Source: JBBTWO01 sp038062745 (GTDB lineage: Bacteria > Patescibacteriota > Microgenomatia > UBA8517). From it: a stretch of DNA of 20,123 bases. The notes beneath the pieces are model-generated. The model searched no databases and had not been told where the DNA came from. It saw nothing but the letters and a program-made list of their open reading frames with translations. The position numbers and the translations under genes were made by a program. How positions within the stretch are numbered: the stretch's first letter is position 1; the number at the start of each line of letters is the position of its first letter. Below, one piece after another: positions 7,408 through 14,994 of this stretch. The DNA lies in assembly GCA_038062745.1 (NCBI GenBank), contig JBBTWO010000065.1:1-20123 (forward strand), written 5' to 3'.

Positions 7408-9141
7408 TTACTCTTGTGCAACTCGTAAGACCTCCTCAATCGTTGTCAAACCCTCCAAAGCTTTTAAATAACCATCTTGCTTCAAAGTGATCATACCTTC
7501 TTCACGAGCCACTTTATCAATGTCTGATGCAGGTGAGCGCTCCAAAATAAGTCTGGCGATTTTTTCAGTTACTGGAATAACTTCATATATTCCAATTCGA
7601 CCCAAATACCCGGAGTTGTTATTCTCGGGTGTTGGCTTACCACGATAAAGCTTTATGGACTGATTAGCGGGCAAAAGAGTTCCTAGGGTTTGACGGATAT
7701 CGGCCACTACAGCAGGATCCGGGTCATAGTTTTCTTTATTTTTCTCATCAATTTTTCGCATAACTCGTTGGGCAACAATACAGGTTAGGGAAGATGCCAA
7801 CAAAAATGGTTCAGCTCCCATGTCCAAAAATCGCGGGATTGCTCCCGCCGCATCATTTGTATGAAGAGTAGAGAAAACCAAGTGACCAGTAAGCGAAGCT
7901 TGAACGGCAAGTTCAGAAGTTTCTTTGTCACGAATTTCTCCCACTAAAATAATGTTGGGGTCCTGCCTCAAAAAAGATCTCAAACCGTCAGAAAAATTTA
8001 GTCCCGCTGCTGGATTGACTTGAACTTGGTTAACACCGGCAATCTTATATTCAACAGGGTCTTCCAAAGTAACAATATTAACTTTCGGAGTATTGAGCCG
8101 GCTCATCAAAGAATAAAGGGTAGTTGTTTTACCAGAACCGGTTGGGCCACAAATAATAATGATTCCATGTGGTCGCATAACGGCGTCTTCTAGGTTTTTC
8201 AAAGCCCTTCCCCGCAACCCCAGTTCTGTTAGCTGGGGAACAGCACCTGATTTTTTCAAAAGTCGCATGACAATCTTTTCACCCCAAGTTGTTGGCAGTG
8301 AGGAAACACGCAAATCAACTTCTTGATCTTCAGTTTTAAAATTAAATCTGCCATCCTGGGGGACTCGTTTCTCGTCAATTTTCATTCCCGAAAGAATTTT
8401 TATTCTGGAAATTAAAGCATCGTGCAGGGAATTGGGGATGGTTAGTTTTTCCTGCAATATGCCATCAATTCGATATCTAACCCGAGTCATGGTTTCTTGT
8501 GGTTCAATATGGACATCACTGGCACGGCCTTTAATTGCAAATTCCAAGATGTGGCTAACAATTTCACTAATTTTTTCTTCCCGAATAATGCCAGTTTTTT
8601 GCTGATTACTAATATCCAGTGTTCTAACCCGATCTCTATCTTGACCAACTTCTTTTAATGCGGCTGTGACCTCCTGGGAGAGAGAAGTGGAGTATTTTGA
8701 AAGCACAAAATCGGCTACTTTAGAGGGTTCCGCCGCAAAGGGTTTAATCCTAAAACCTGTTTTTTGTTCAACAAATTCAATCGCAGTCAAGTCCAGTGGC
8801 TCAGCCATGGCCAGTGATAGCTCTTTTGTATTCTTATCAATCGCCAGGGGGAAAACTTTAAATTTATCTGCAGTTTCCTGTGGAAGAACTGCCAGAGCTT
8901 CAGGATTAACAGGAGTTGCCGAAAGGTCAATAAAGGGAATGTTGTAGAAACTGGCTTTTGCTTTCACTAAAGCTGACTCAGTTACAAGATTCTGATCTTT
9001 AATTATATCTTCTTGAGATTTACCAGTTTGGATCTCAACCATCTTTAATTGTTGAGCAATATTTGGTTGAAGGGAGCCTTGAGCAACTAAAATATCAACA
9101 AGAGAATTGGCTGTATCTGAATTCTGAGCAGTAGGATTCAT
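7408..9141 (-). CDS. pilB: Type IV pilus assembly ATPase PilB, without the zinc cysteines
   Basis: A 577-residue assembly ATPase. The N-terminal MshEN/GspE_N-type domain (about 10-150) is followed by the catalytic core with SDVHIEPQE at 208, Walker A GPTGSGKT (332-339), Asp box LEDPVEYKI, Walker B region NIILVGEIRDKETSELA (about 396-412) and His box STLHTNDAAGAI. It polymerises pilin by turning PilC. The usual tetracysteine zinc site between the His box and GYLGRIGIYE (511-520) is missing: the segment reads GKPTPENNNSGY where family members have CxxC. The only cysteines are in ICGPTG and LTCIVA. It is the first gene of the cluster, with a promoter immediately before the ATG. Confidence 0.95.
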   Translation of the reverse strand: MNPTAQNSDTANSLVDILVAQGSLQPNIAQQLKMVEIQTGKSQEDIIKDQNLVTESALVKAKASFYNIPFIDLSATPVNPEALAVLPQETADKFKVFPLAIDKNTKELSLAMAEPLDLTAIEFVEQKTGFRIKPFAAEPSKVADFVLSKYSTSLSQEVTAALKEVGQDRDRVRTLDISNQQKTGIIREEKISEIVSHILEFAIKGRASDVHIEPQETMTRVRYRIDGILQEKLTIPNSLHDALISRIKILSGMKIDEKRVPQDGRFNFKTEDQEVDLRVSSLPTTWGEKIVMRLLKKSGAVPQLTELGLRGRALKNLEDAVMRPHGIIIICGPTGSGKTTTLYSLMSRLNTPKVNIVTLEDPVEYKIAGVNQVQVNPAAGLNFSDGLRSFLRQDPNIILVGEIRDKETSELAVQASLTGHLVFSTLHTNDAAGAIPRFLDMGAEPFLLASSLTCIVAQRVMRKIDEKNKENYDPDPAVVADIRQTLGTLLPANQSIKLYRGKPTPENNNSGYLGRIGIYEVIPVTEKIARLILERSPASDIDKVAREEGMITLKQDGYLKALEGLTTIEEVLRVAQE

Positions 9142-9147
9142 ACACTC

Positions 9148-9176
9148 ATTTTGTCACAGCTAACACATGTTATCAA
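9148..9176 (-). promoter_or_regulatory. Promoter of the pilus operon (pilB), predicted leaderless
   Basis: TTGATA (9171-9176) and CAAAAT (9148-9153) with a 17-base spacer on the minus strand. Only six bases separate the -10 box from the pilB ATG at 9141, so transcription should begin at or next to the start codon. No Shine-Dalgarno sequence is present. Confidence 0.6.
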
Positions 9177-9181
9177 GGCTC

Positions 9182-9210
9182 TTCGCATTAAACACCACTT
9201 GCTGTAAACT
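9182..9210 (+). promoter_or_regulatory. Promoter of the delta-prime-like gene, predicted leaderless
   Basis: TTCGCA (9182-9187) and TAAACT (9205-9210), 17 bases apart, seven bases before the ATG at 9218. It is back to back with the pilB promoter in a 76-base divergent gap. Confidence 0.5.
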
Positions 9211-9217
9211 AAGATAA

Positions 9218-9826
9218 ATGCACGCTTTCTTAATAGTCGGTCCAACTACAGAAAAAACAGATAAAGAAATTGTTAATCTTTTGCACATCAACAAGGCAAG
9301 CAGGTTTGATTTTGTTTTACAAAAAATTGCAGAGGTTAGAGATTTAAAAAAATTTACTAAAACAAATTTGGCTCAAAAAACTGCCATTGTTATTCAAAAT
9401 TTCAACGAAGCTTCAGAGGATGCTCAAAATGCATTACTAAAATCCTTAGAAGAGCCACAACAAAATGTCATTTATATTCTGCTTTCTGGCAGTTTGGGAG
9501 GAATACTACCAACAATAGTTTCCAGATGTGAACTTATAGAACTAAATGGTAATGAAAACAACTTATCTGAAAAAGACCAAACCCAAGCAAGTGGTTTTTT
9601 GGGTTCTTCAACCGGTCAAAGATTGGTAATTATCACTAAGATAAAAGATAGGGGACAGGCAATTGAATTTTTAAATAATTTGTTAATTGTTGGCCACAAA
9701 CAATTATTGAGTGGGGGACTAGAAACCAATACCTTGCAGGAAATTAATCAGTGTTTATTGACAATCAAGGCAAATGGAAACATTCAGCTTCAACTAACTA
9801 ATATGGTTGTTAAGTTAAACAAATAA
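9218..9826 (+). CDS. DNA polymerase III delta-prime-like clamp-loader subunit, shortened
   Basis: A 202-residue AAA+-related protein. It begins HAFLIVGPT like HolB/DnaX proteins, then has VRDLKKFTK, a degenerate Walker B region (AIVIQNFNEASEDAQ, no acidic pair), the strongly conserved NALLKSLEEP (71-80), and LPTIVSRCEL with the Ser-Arg-Cys motif (102-104) that acts as the arginine finger in delta-prime and tau/gamma. The P-loop is replaced by VGPTTEKTD, so it should not bind ATP, as is normal for delta-prime. The zinc-binding cysteines and most of the collar domain are missing, and the family is usually over 300 residues. It most likely supports sliding-clamp loading. It lies 120 bases before gyrB in the same direction. 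Confidence 0.75.
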   Translation: MHAFLIVGPTTEKTDKEIVNLLHINKASRFDFVLQKIAEVRDLKKFTKTNLAQKTAIVIQNFNEASEDAQNALLKSLEEPQQNVIYILLSGSLGGILPTIVSRCELIELNGNENNLSEKDQTQASGFLGSSTGQRLVIITKIKDRGQAIEFLNNLLIVGHKQLLSGGLETNTLQEINQCLLTIKANGNIQLQLTNMVVKLNK

Positions 9827-9833
9827 TTACCAT

Positions 9834-9862
9834 TTGTTGTTTGAGGCTAAAGAAGGTAAAAT
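9834..9862 (+). promoter_or_regulatory. Possible upstream promoter of gyrB
   Basis: TTGTTG (9834-9839) and TAAAAT (9857-9862), 17 bases apart, just after the delta-prime-like gene. It would give gyrB a leader of about 78 bases. Confidence 0.35.
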
Positions 9863-9900
9863 GAATAAAGAAAAGATGAGGTACCATTGCCAAATTTCGT

Positions 9901-9929
9901 TTGACAATGTAGGATTAGATTCGCATAAG
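9901..9929 (+). promoter_or_regulatory. Promoter of gyrB
   Basis: A perfect TTGACA (9901-9906) and a partial -10 box CATAAG (9924-9929), 17 bases apart. The start point would be near 9936, about 11 bases before the ATG. A weak AAAGG at 9933-9937 may serve as ribosome binding site if the longer upstream transcript is used. Confidence 0.5.
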
Positions 9930-9946
9930 GATAAAGGTATTTTTAT

Positions 9947-12900
9947 ATGGCAGACCCACAAAGTTATACAGCTGACGAAATTCAAGTTTTAGAAGGATTG
10001 GAACCAGTCAGAAAAAGACCTGGAATGTATATTGGCTCCACAGACAATCGCGGACTTCACGAATCTCTAAGAGAAATTATTGATAACTCCGTAGATGAAA
10101 GTTTTGCTGGAACAGCCTCTGAAGTTTGGGTGCGGGTAATTGATGATCACACAGCCATTGTCCGAGATAACGGCCGAGGAATTCCAGTTGATATGCATTC
10201 CTCAGGTGTTTCAGCTCTTGAGTTAACCATGACAAAACTGCATGCTGGTGGAAAATTTGGTGGGGGCGCATATAAGATTTCTGGCGGTCTGCATGGCGTT
10301 GGTGCTTCAGTTGTTAATGCACTTTCAAGTAATTTTGTGGTTGTAGTTTTGCGAAATAACAAAGCCTACTACCAAGAATACGTGGCCGGTGCCCCTAAGG
10401 CTTCAGTAGCCGAAATTACTCAGAAAAAACTTGATGACTTGCTTCCTGGAAAATGGGGAATACAGATCGGCAAAGGAGTAACGGGAACCATTACCAAATT
10501 CACCATTGATACTAATATTTTCAAAGATACTAAATTGGATGACAATAAAATTAAGAATCTACTGCGTGACAGAGCCTATTTAGTTGCAGGTCTTGCTTTC
10601 CATTTTGAAGATGAAAGAACCAACGAAGAAATGCACTACTATTTTGAAGGTGGAATTAAAACCATGGTTGCCCATTCAAACCGCGACAAACAAATTTTGA
10701 CTGATGTTATCTATATGCAAAAGTCAGATGAAAATATTACTGCTGAAATTGCTATTCAATACACCGATGCTTATACAGAAAATTTAAAGGGCTATGTCAA
10801 TGGTATTAACACCGTTGACGGTGGAACGCACGTAACGGGTTTTCGCATGGCTTTAACTCGCGCTTTGTCTGACTACGCCAAAAAGGCTGGAGCCCAAATC
10901 GATTTAACTGGGGACGACATGAAAGAGGGATTGTCAGCAATTGTCTATGTAAAAATGCCTTCTGAAGCTTTACAGTTTGAATCCCAAACCAAAGCCAAGT
11001 TAAACAATCCAGAAGTTCAAGGGTTTGTCATGAGTGCAGTTAAAGAAGGGTTGGAAACATACCTTGAAGAACATCCAGCAGACGCCAAGAAAATAATTGA
11101 AAAAATATCTCTGTCTGCCAAAGCAAGACTTGCTGCTCGCGCTGCCAAAGATGCAGTTCTTAGGAAAGGCGCACTTGAGGGAGCAACACTACCGGGAAAA
11201 CTGGCTGACTGTCAATCAACTGATGCAGAAGTGTCTGAACTATATATAGTCGAGGGGGATAGTGCTGGTGGATGTTGGGTTGGAAATACTAAGGTTGCGT
11301 TAGTAGATGGTAGAAACCTTTCATTCATAGAGTTAATAGAAGAATACAAACAAGGAAAGCAAAATTTTTGTTATACAATGCAAGACAATGGACACATAGG
11401 TGTAGCTCCAATTTCAAACCCAAGACTAACAAAGAAAAACGCTGAAATTATAAAAATTACTTTAGATAATGGAGAAATTTTAAGGTGTACCCCTGACCAT
11501 CTATTTAGATTAGTAAGTGGAAGATATGTTCCAGCTATCAAGTTGACTCCAAAGGATAATATTGCACCTTTATACAGAAGACTCACCGACGATAAAGATA
11601 CAACTCCTTTAAAAGGATACGAACAAGTATTTGATCCTCGAAGCAGTAGATGGATGTTTACTCATATACTGGCAGATATCTACAATATTCAAAACAATGT
11701 TTATAAATCCTCACAAGGTATTCATCGTCATCATGTAGATTTCAACAAACGAAACAATAATCCAACCAATTTGAATAGAGTCACCAAAAATGAACACATG
11801 GCCATTCATTACGCACATCTGGAAAAGACATTACATCGCCCAGATTCAAAAATGAAATCCATTAAAACAAAACAAACATTAGAATTCAGGGAAAAAGCAC
11901 GTAATAAATCTCTCGAAAAAAGTGAATTATTTCGTAAAAATGCTCAAAAACAATGGGGTGATCCAAAGTATAAAGAGTTTATGCTTAGCAAATTCCTAGA
12001 GTTTTATAATACAAATGAGAAATATAGAAAAGAAAATAATGAAAATCTTAATATTCAGCAAAAAAAATATTGGTCAAGCTCAAAAAACAGAGAGAGACAA
12101 TCTGAGAAAGTGAAAAGATTCTTCGAAAATAATCCAGAACATAAAGAAGTCTTGAGACAACTTGCTAAGGATGAATGGAGCAATGAAAATCTCAGATTAT
12201 GGAGAAGTGAGAAAACAAAAGAACAATGGAGTGATGAGTTTAGACTGAAAAGAAAAGATGCATACAACAAAACATATTTAGATAAAGGGTTAAAAGTTTT
12301 GCACCAGATTTATAAAGAAACAAATTCTGTTGATATTGACAAATATAATCAAATCAGAAAAGAAACGGGGGATAGAAGTTTAATCAAGTTTGATACTTTA
12401 TGTGATAGATTTTTTAATGGAAATGGGAAAAGATTTATTGAGGCTGTAGCAAACTATAACCATAATATAATTAAGATTGAAAAACTAAACAAAAGAGCTG
12501 ATGTTTATGACTTGGAAGTTGAAAAGACTCACAATTTTGCCCTCTCATCCGGAATTTTTGTCCACAACAGCGCAAAGCAAGGAAGAGATAGACGTTATCA
12601 AGCAATTTTGCCACTTGGAGGAAAAATCTTAAATACTGAGCGAGCTCACTTAGACAAAATTATTAAATTTGAAGAAATTAAAGATTTAATAATTGCCATT
12701 GGTGCTGGAATTGGAGAGACAATTAATTATGACAAAGTCAGATATAAGCGGGTAATTATAATGACCGATGCCGATACCGATGGAGGGCACATTAAAACAC
12801 TGCTTTTGACTTTCTTCTACCGTCATATGCCAGAAATCATTAAGAGGGGATATCTATATGTAGCTTTACCACCTCTATATAGAATTCAATATGGAACCAA

Positions 12901-13183
12901 GAATGTTTTCTATGCCTATACAGAAAGTGAAAAAGATGAGATTGTTGCCAAAAATGGCGATGGCACCAAAGCTCATTTACAACGCTACAAAGGTTTGGGA
13001 GAAATGAACCCACAGCAACTTTGGGAAACTACCATGGATCCAAATACTAGAACCTTAAAACAAGTCACAATTGACGATCTTGACGAAGCAGACAAATTAT
13101 TCACCATTTTAATGGGAGAAGAAGTTCCACCACGAAAGAAGTTTATTCAAACCCATGCAAAAGCTGCTAACTTGGATATTTAA
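9947..13183 (+). CDS. gyrB: DNA gyrase subunit B interrupted by an intein
   Basis: A 1078-residue precursor that should splice to a 646-residue GyrB, a normal family length. The GHKL ATPase part shows EIIDNSVDE (43-51), DNGRGIP (74-80) and GGLHGVGAS (113-121). The TOPRIM metal-binding motifs are EGDSAGG (436-442) and TDADTDGG (940-947), followed by QRYKGLGEMNP and the closing GEEVPPRKKFIQTHA. GyrB supplies ATPase and part of the cleavage centre of gyrase, which introduces negative supercoils; gyrA is not in this window. The intein occupies residues 443-874, right between EGDSAGG and SAKQGRDRR, so unspliced protein should be inactive. No frameshift or stop is seen. Confidence 0.96.
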   Translation: MADPQSYTADEIQVLEGLEPVRKRPGMYIGSTDNRGLHESLREIIDNSVDESFAGTASEVWVRVIDDHTAIVRDNGRGIPVDMHSSGVSALELTMTKLHAGGKFGGGAYKISGGLHGVGASVVNALSSNFVVVVLRNNKAYYQEYVAGAPKASVAEITQKKLDDLLPGKWGIQIGKGVTGTITKFTIDTNIFKDTKLDDNKIKNLLRDRAYLVAGLAFHFEDERTNEEMHYYFEGGIKTMVAHSNRDKQILTDVIYMQKSDENITAEIAIQYTDAYTENLKGYVNGINTVDGGTHVTGFRMALTRALSDYAKKAGAQIDLTGDDMKEGLSAIVYVKMPSEALQFESQTKAKLNNPEVQGFVMSAVKEGLETYLEEHPADAKKIIEKISLSAKARLAARAAKDAVLRKGALEGATLPGKLADCQSTDAEVSELYIVEGDSAGGCWVGNTKVALVDGRNLSFIELIEEYKQGKQNFCYTMQDNGHIGVAPISNPRLTKKNAEIIKITLDNGEILRCTPDHLFRLVSGRYVPAIKLTPKDNIAPLYRRLTDDKDTTPLKGYEQVFDPRSSRWMFTHILADIYNIQNNVYKSSQGIHRHHVDFNKRNNNPTNLNRVTKNEHMAIHYAHLEKTLHRPDSKMKSIKTKQTLEFREKARNKSLEKSELFRKNAQKQWGDPKYKEFMLSKFLEFYNTNEKYRKENNENLNIQQKKYWSSSKNRERQSEKVKRFFENNPEHKEVLRQLAKDEWSNENLRLWRSEKTKEQWSDEFRLKRKDAYNKTYLDKGLKVLHQIYKETNSVDIDKYNQIRKETGDRSLIKFDTLCDRFFNGNGKRFIEAVANYNHNIIKIEKLNKRADVYDLEVEKTHNFALSSGIFVHNSAKQGRDRRYQAILPLGGKILNTERAHLDKIIKFEEIKDLIIAIGAGIGETINYDKVRYKRVIIMTDADTDGGHIKTLLLTFFYRHMPEIIKRGYLYVALPPLYRIQYGTKNVFYAYTESEKDEIVAKNGDGTKAHLQRYKGLGEMNPQQLWETTMDPNTRTLKQVTIDDLDEADKLFTILMGEEVPPRKKFIQTHAKAANLDI
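11273..12568 (+). mobile_element. Intein in gyrB with an HNH-type homing nuclease region
   Basis: A 432-residue in-frame intein (precursor residues 443-874). Block A starts at Cys443 (CWVGNTKVALVDG). Block B contains TPDH (515-518) with the assisting Thr and His. Blocks F and G are VYDLEVEKTHNFAL and GIFVHN, ending His873-Asn874 with Ser875 as the +1 nucleophile, so all class 1 splicing residues are present. Between them lies an HNH-like segment (HRHHVDFNKRNNNPTNL, from about 593), then Trp-containing repeats. No LAGLIDADG motif was found. From memory, the splicing blocks closely resemble the Synechocystis GyrB intein at the same site, including KQGKQNFCYT. The middle of the element is visibly richer in A than the flanking gyrB. 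Confidence 0.93.
11879..12271 (+). repeat. Tandem degenerate aromatic/Trp repeats in the intein nuclease region
   Basis: Precursor residues about 645-775 contain about six units of 16-20 residues. Each is roughly K-x-(W/F/Y)-(S/G/N)-(D/S/N)-x-x-x-(K/R) followed by a basic helix, for example KQWGDPKYKEF, KYWSSSKNRER, RFFENNPEHKE, DEWSNENLRLW and EQWSDEFRLKR. Similar modular repeats occur with HNH and GIY-YIG homing nucleases, where they contact the long recognition site. DNA binding is inferred. Confidence 0.6.
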
Positions 13184-13200
13184 CTTCAAAGTAATATAAT
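13172..13200 (+). promoter_or_regulatory. Promoter of ppa, predicted nearly leaderless
   Basis: TTGGAT (13172-13177), inside the gyrB 3' end, and a perfect TATAAT (13195-13200), 17 bases apart. Ten bases separate the -10 box from the ATG at 13211, so the leader would be about four bases. Confidence 0.55.
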
Positions 13201-13210
13201 AGTTAGTATT

Positions 13211-13744
13211 ATGGCAGATTTTAATAAAGTACTTGACCCAGGAGATTATCAAAATGGTGTTATCAACACAGTTGTTGAAATTCCCATGGGTTCAACCTTA
13301 AAAATTGAATACCGAAAAGCAACTGCCACCTTCGAAATTGACCGTGTTGAACCAGATATTTTTGCCAAACCAACTAATTATGGTTTTATTCCTCAAACCC
13401 TTGATGAAGATGGTGATGAGTTAGATACTTTAATCGTCATTAACCAAAGACTAACAACTGGAGTTTACTTAAAAGCCAATGTTATTGGCGTTTTAAACTT
13501 TGAAGATGATGGAGAAATGGATCACAAAATTGTTTGTGTTCCAGCAGATGACAGAAATACTGGCGACATGATTAAGTCACTTGATGACTTGGGGGAGCGA
13601 TGGAAACAAAAGATCGAATTTCACTTTAGTCACTACAAAGATCTTAAAAAACCAGGAACTACAATAGTTCAAGGATGGGGAGACATAGAAGCTGCAAAGA
13701 AAATAATTGAGGAATCTATTGCAAGATATAACTCCAAGAATTAA
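13211..13744 (+). CDS. ppa: Inorganic pyrophosphatase, family I
   Basis: A 177-residue soluble cytoplasmic enzyme that hydrolyses pyrophosphate to two phosphates and pulls nucleic acid and activation reactions forward. It shows VVEIPMGSTLKIEYR (substrate Glu and Lys/Arg positions), NYGFIPQT (56-63) and the family I metal-binding signature DEDGDELDTL (65-74), with the aspartates at 67, 69 (shifted by Gly/Glu) and 72. Near the C-terminus HFSHYKDLKK is the usual final motif. Length is typical for the bacterial hexameric form. It follows gyrB after 27 bases, with its own promoter, and leads a four-gene operon. Confidence 0.95.
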   Translation: MADFNKVLDPGDYQNGVINTVVEIPMGSTLKIEYRKATATFEIDRVEPDIFAKPTNYGFIPQTLDEDGDELDTLIVINQRLTTGVYLKANVIGVLNFEDDGEMDHKIVCVPADDRNTGDMIKSLDDLGERWKQKIEFHFSHYKDLKKPGTTIVQGWGDIEAAKKIIEESIARYNSKN

Positions 13745-13747
13745 TTA

Positions 13748-14353
13748 ATGGGTCTCAAAGTAATTGCTCTCACTGTTGGCCAGCTGCAAACAAACTGTTA
13801 TATTGTCTTTGATGAAAAACATTCCGAGTGTGTAATCATTGATCCAGGAGACGATGGTCAATATATTTCTGTCTCAGTTTTAGACAAGGGATTAACTCCA
13901 ACTGCAGTACTTGCTACCCACGGACATTTTGACCATGTCTTGGCTGCTATGGAAACAAAATTGGTATTTAAGGTTCCATTCATGATGAATAAAGATGATG
14001 AGTTTTTATTGTCCCGTCAACAAGTAACAGCTGAGTATTTTCTGGGAGTCAAAGTAGATCCACCATCAAATGTTGACTTGCCACTTGAAGACGGAGGAAA
14101 AATAAAAATAGGGGAGAGCTACTTAAAAGTTTTTGCAACTCCAGGACACACTCCAGGAAGTGTTTGTTTATATAACCTTGAGCAAAAAATGATCTTTGTG
14201 GGTGACTTAATGTTTGCTGACAGAACTTACGGGGAAGCAAACCATAAATATAGCAGTCCAATACAACTTCAAAAATCTATTTCTAGGATTAAAAAAGATT
14301 TTAAAGGCTTCACTGCATATCCTGGTCACGGAGAAATTTTTAATATAAGATAA
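13748..14353 (+). CDS. Metallo-beta-lactamase fold hydrolase, glyoxalase II-like
   Basis: A 201-residue enzyme of the metallo-beta-lactamase superfamily. The metal-binding motif THGHFDH (57-63, HxHxDH) is intact, and PGHTPGSVCLY supplies the next His. VGDLMF supplies the bridging Asp and YPGHGE the last His, so the full dinuclear metal site is present. The start (QLQTNCYIVFDE) and small size match the YcbL/GloB-like group, which hydrolyses thioesters such as S-lactoylglutathione in some members; the substrate here is not known. It starts three bases after ppa without a Shine-Dalgarno sequence and is followed after six bases by the DUF5674 gene. No signal peptide. Confidence 0.88.
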   Translation: MGLKVIALTVGQLQTNCYIVFDEKHSECVIIDPGDDGQYISVSVLDKGLTPTAVLATHGHFDHVLAAMETKLVFKVPFMMNKDDEFLLSRQQVTAEYFLGVKVDPPSNVDLPLEDGGKIKIGESYLKVFATPGHTPGSVCLYNLEQKMIFVGDLMFADRTYGEANHKYSSPIQLQKSISRIKKDFKGFTAYPGHGEIFNIR

Positions 14354-14359
14354 CTTCAA

Positions 14360-14713
14360 ATGTCAGTCGTAATAATCAAGGATATACTAACAGTACAAGA
14401 TGTTGAAAAAGCCCGTGAAGAATATAAGGATTATATAAAAATCACAGTGGACATTGACAAAGGCGTCGTTGCAATAGGTGGACAGTTTCATGCTGACGCT
14501 GAAATGGTTATGATGCAAGAATACAACTGCAAACAAAGCAGTATTTGGGGTGGAGGATATCAAATCTCCAAAGATACATTTATTGTAGATGCACTTATCA
14601 ACATGAGACCCAGTGATAATAATCCAAGTTCTGATATTTTAAATCCTGAAAAAAGAGAAAAATTTCTTACACTAGCCAAACAAAAACTTGCTAATATAAA
14701 ATCACTGTTATGA
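14360..14713 (+). CDS. DUF5674 family protein
   Basis: A 117-residue protein whose body (KITVDIDKGVVAIGGQFHAD, then EMVMMQEYNCKQSSIWGGGY, then DALINMRPSDNNPSSDI) matches, from memory, the DUF5674 family, which is common in CPR genomes and some cyanobacteria and has no known biochemical role. The conserved features are an acidic/His pair in GGQFHADAE, the Gly-rich turn WGGGY, and the Asn-Met-Arg-Pro stretch. No membrane segment or signal peptide. It lies six bases after the metallohydrolase, and its stop overlaps the next start as ATGA, suggesting coupled translation. Family call is fairly sure, function unknown. Confidence 0.75.
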   Translation: MSVVIIKDILTVQDVEKAREEYKDYIKITVDIDKGVVAIGGQFHADAEMVMMQEYNCKQSSIWGGGYQISKDTFIVDALINMRPSDNNPSSDILNPEKREKFLTLAKQKLANIKSLL

Positions 14714-14994
14714 GTCACATACCAAATATTATGGATGCAAGTACTGATCTACGAAGATGTGTCAGTGCAAACATCCACGACGAATCATTCGAAATATTCT
14801 TGCTTAATGCGAAAAAAATTATTGACGATAACTTAAAGACAATTAGTCCCGAAACAAAATCATTAATTTTTGAGTGTATTAAAAATTCAGAAAAAAATGA
14901 CCTGGAAGAAAATGAAAAGAAAGAACACTTATTAATGGCTGCAAGTTTACTTCAAATAGAATATTTATCTCAACTCAAAAACAACAGTGACTGA
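14710..14994 (+). CDS. Small hypothetical protein at the end of the ppa operon
   Basis: A 94-residue, mostly helical acidic protein that I do not recognise. The second half is highly charged (ECIKNSEKNDLEENEKKEH) and could form a coiled coil. Support for reality comes from the ATGA overlap with the DUF5674 gene and coherent codon use. Its last 30 bases overlap the 3' end of the convergent SIMPL-domain gene, so the two mRNAs would be complementary at their ends. No membrane helix, signal peptide or catalytic motif is visible. It may partner with the DUF5674 protein, but only gene order supports that. Confidence 0.6.
   Translation: MSHIPNIMDASTDLRRCVSANIHDESFEIFLLNAKKIIDDNLKTISPETKSLIFECIKNSEKNDLEENEKKEHLLMAASLLQIEYLSQLKNNSD

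Noticed and set aside
9861..9992. A 43-codon open frame starting at an ATG inside the delta-prime/gyrB gap and running into gyrB in another frame.
   Set aside because: Its start is fused to a -10-like box (TAAAATG), its second half overlaps the gyrB N-terminus, and its protein has no recognisable features.
11879..12271. The repeat region of the intein as a free-standing gene.
   Set aside because: It is in frame with the intein and gyrB, and has no separate start signal or promoter.
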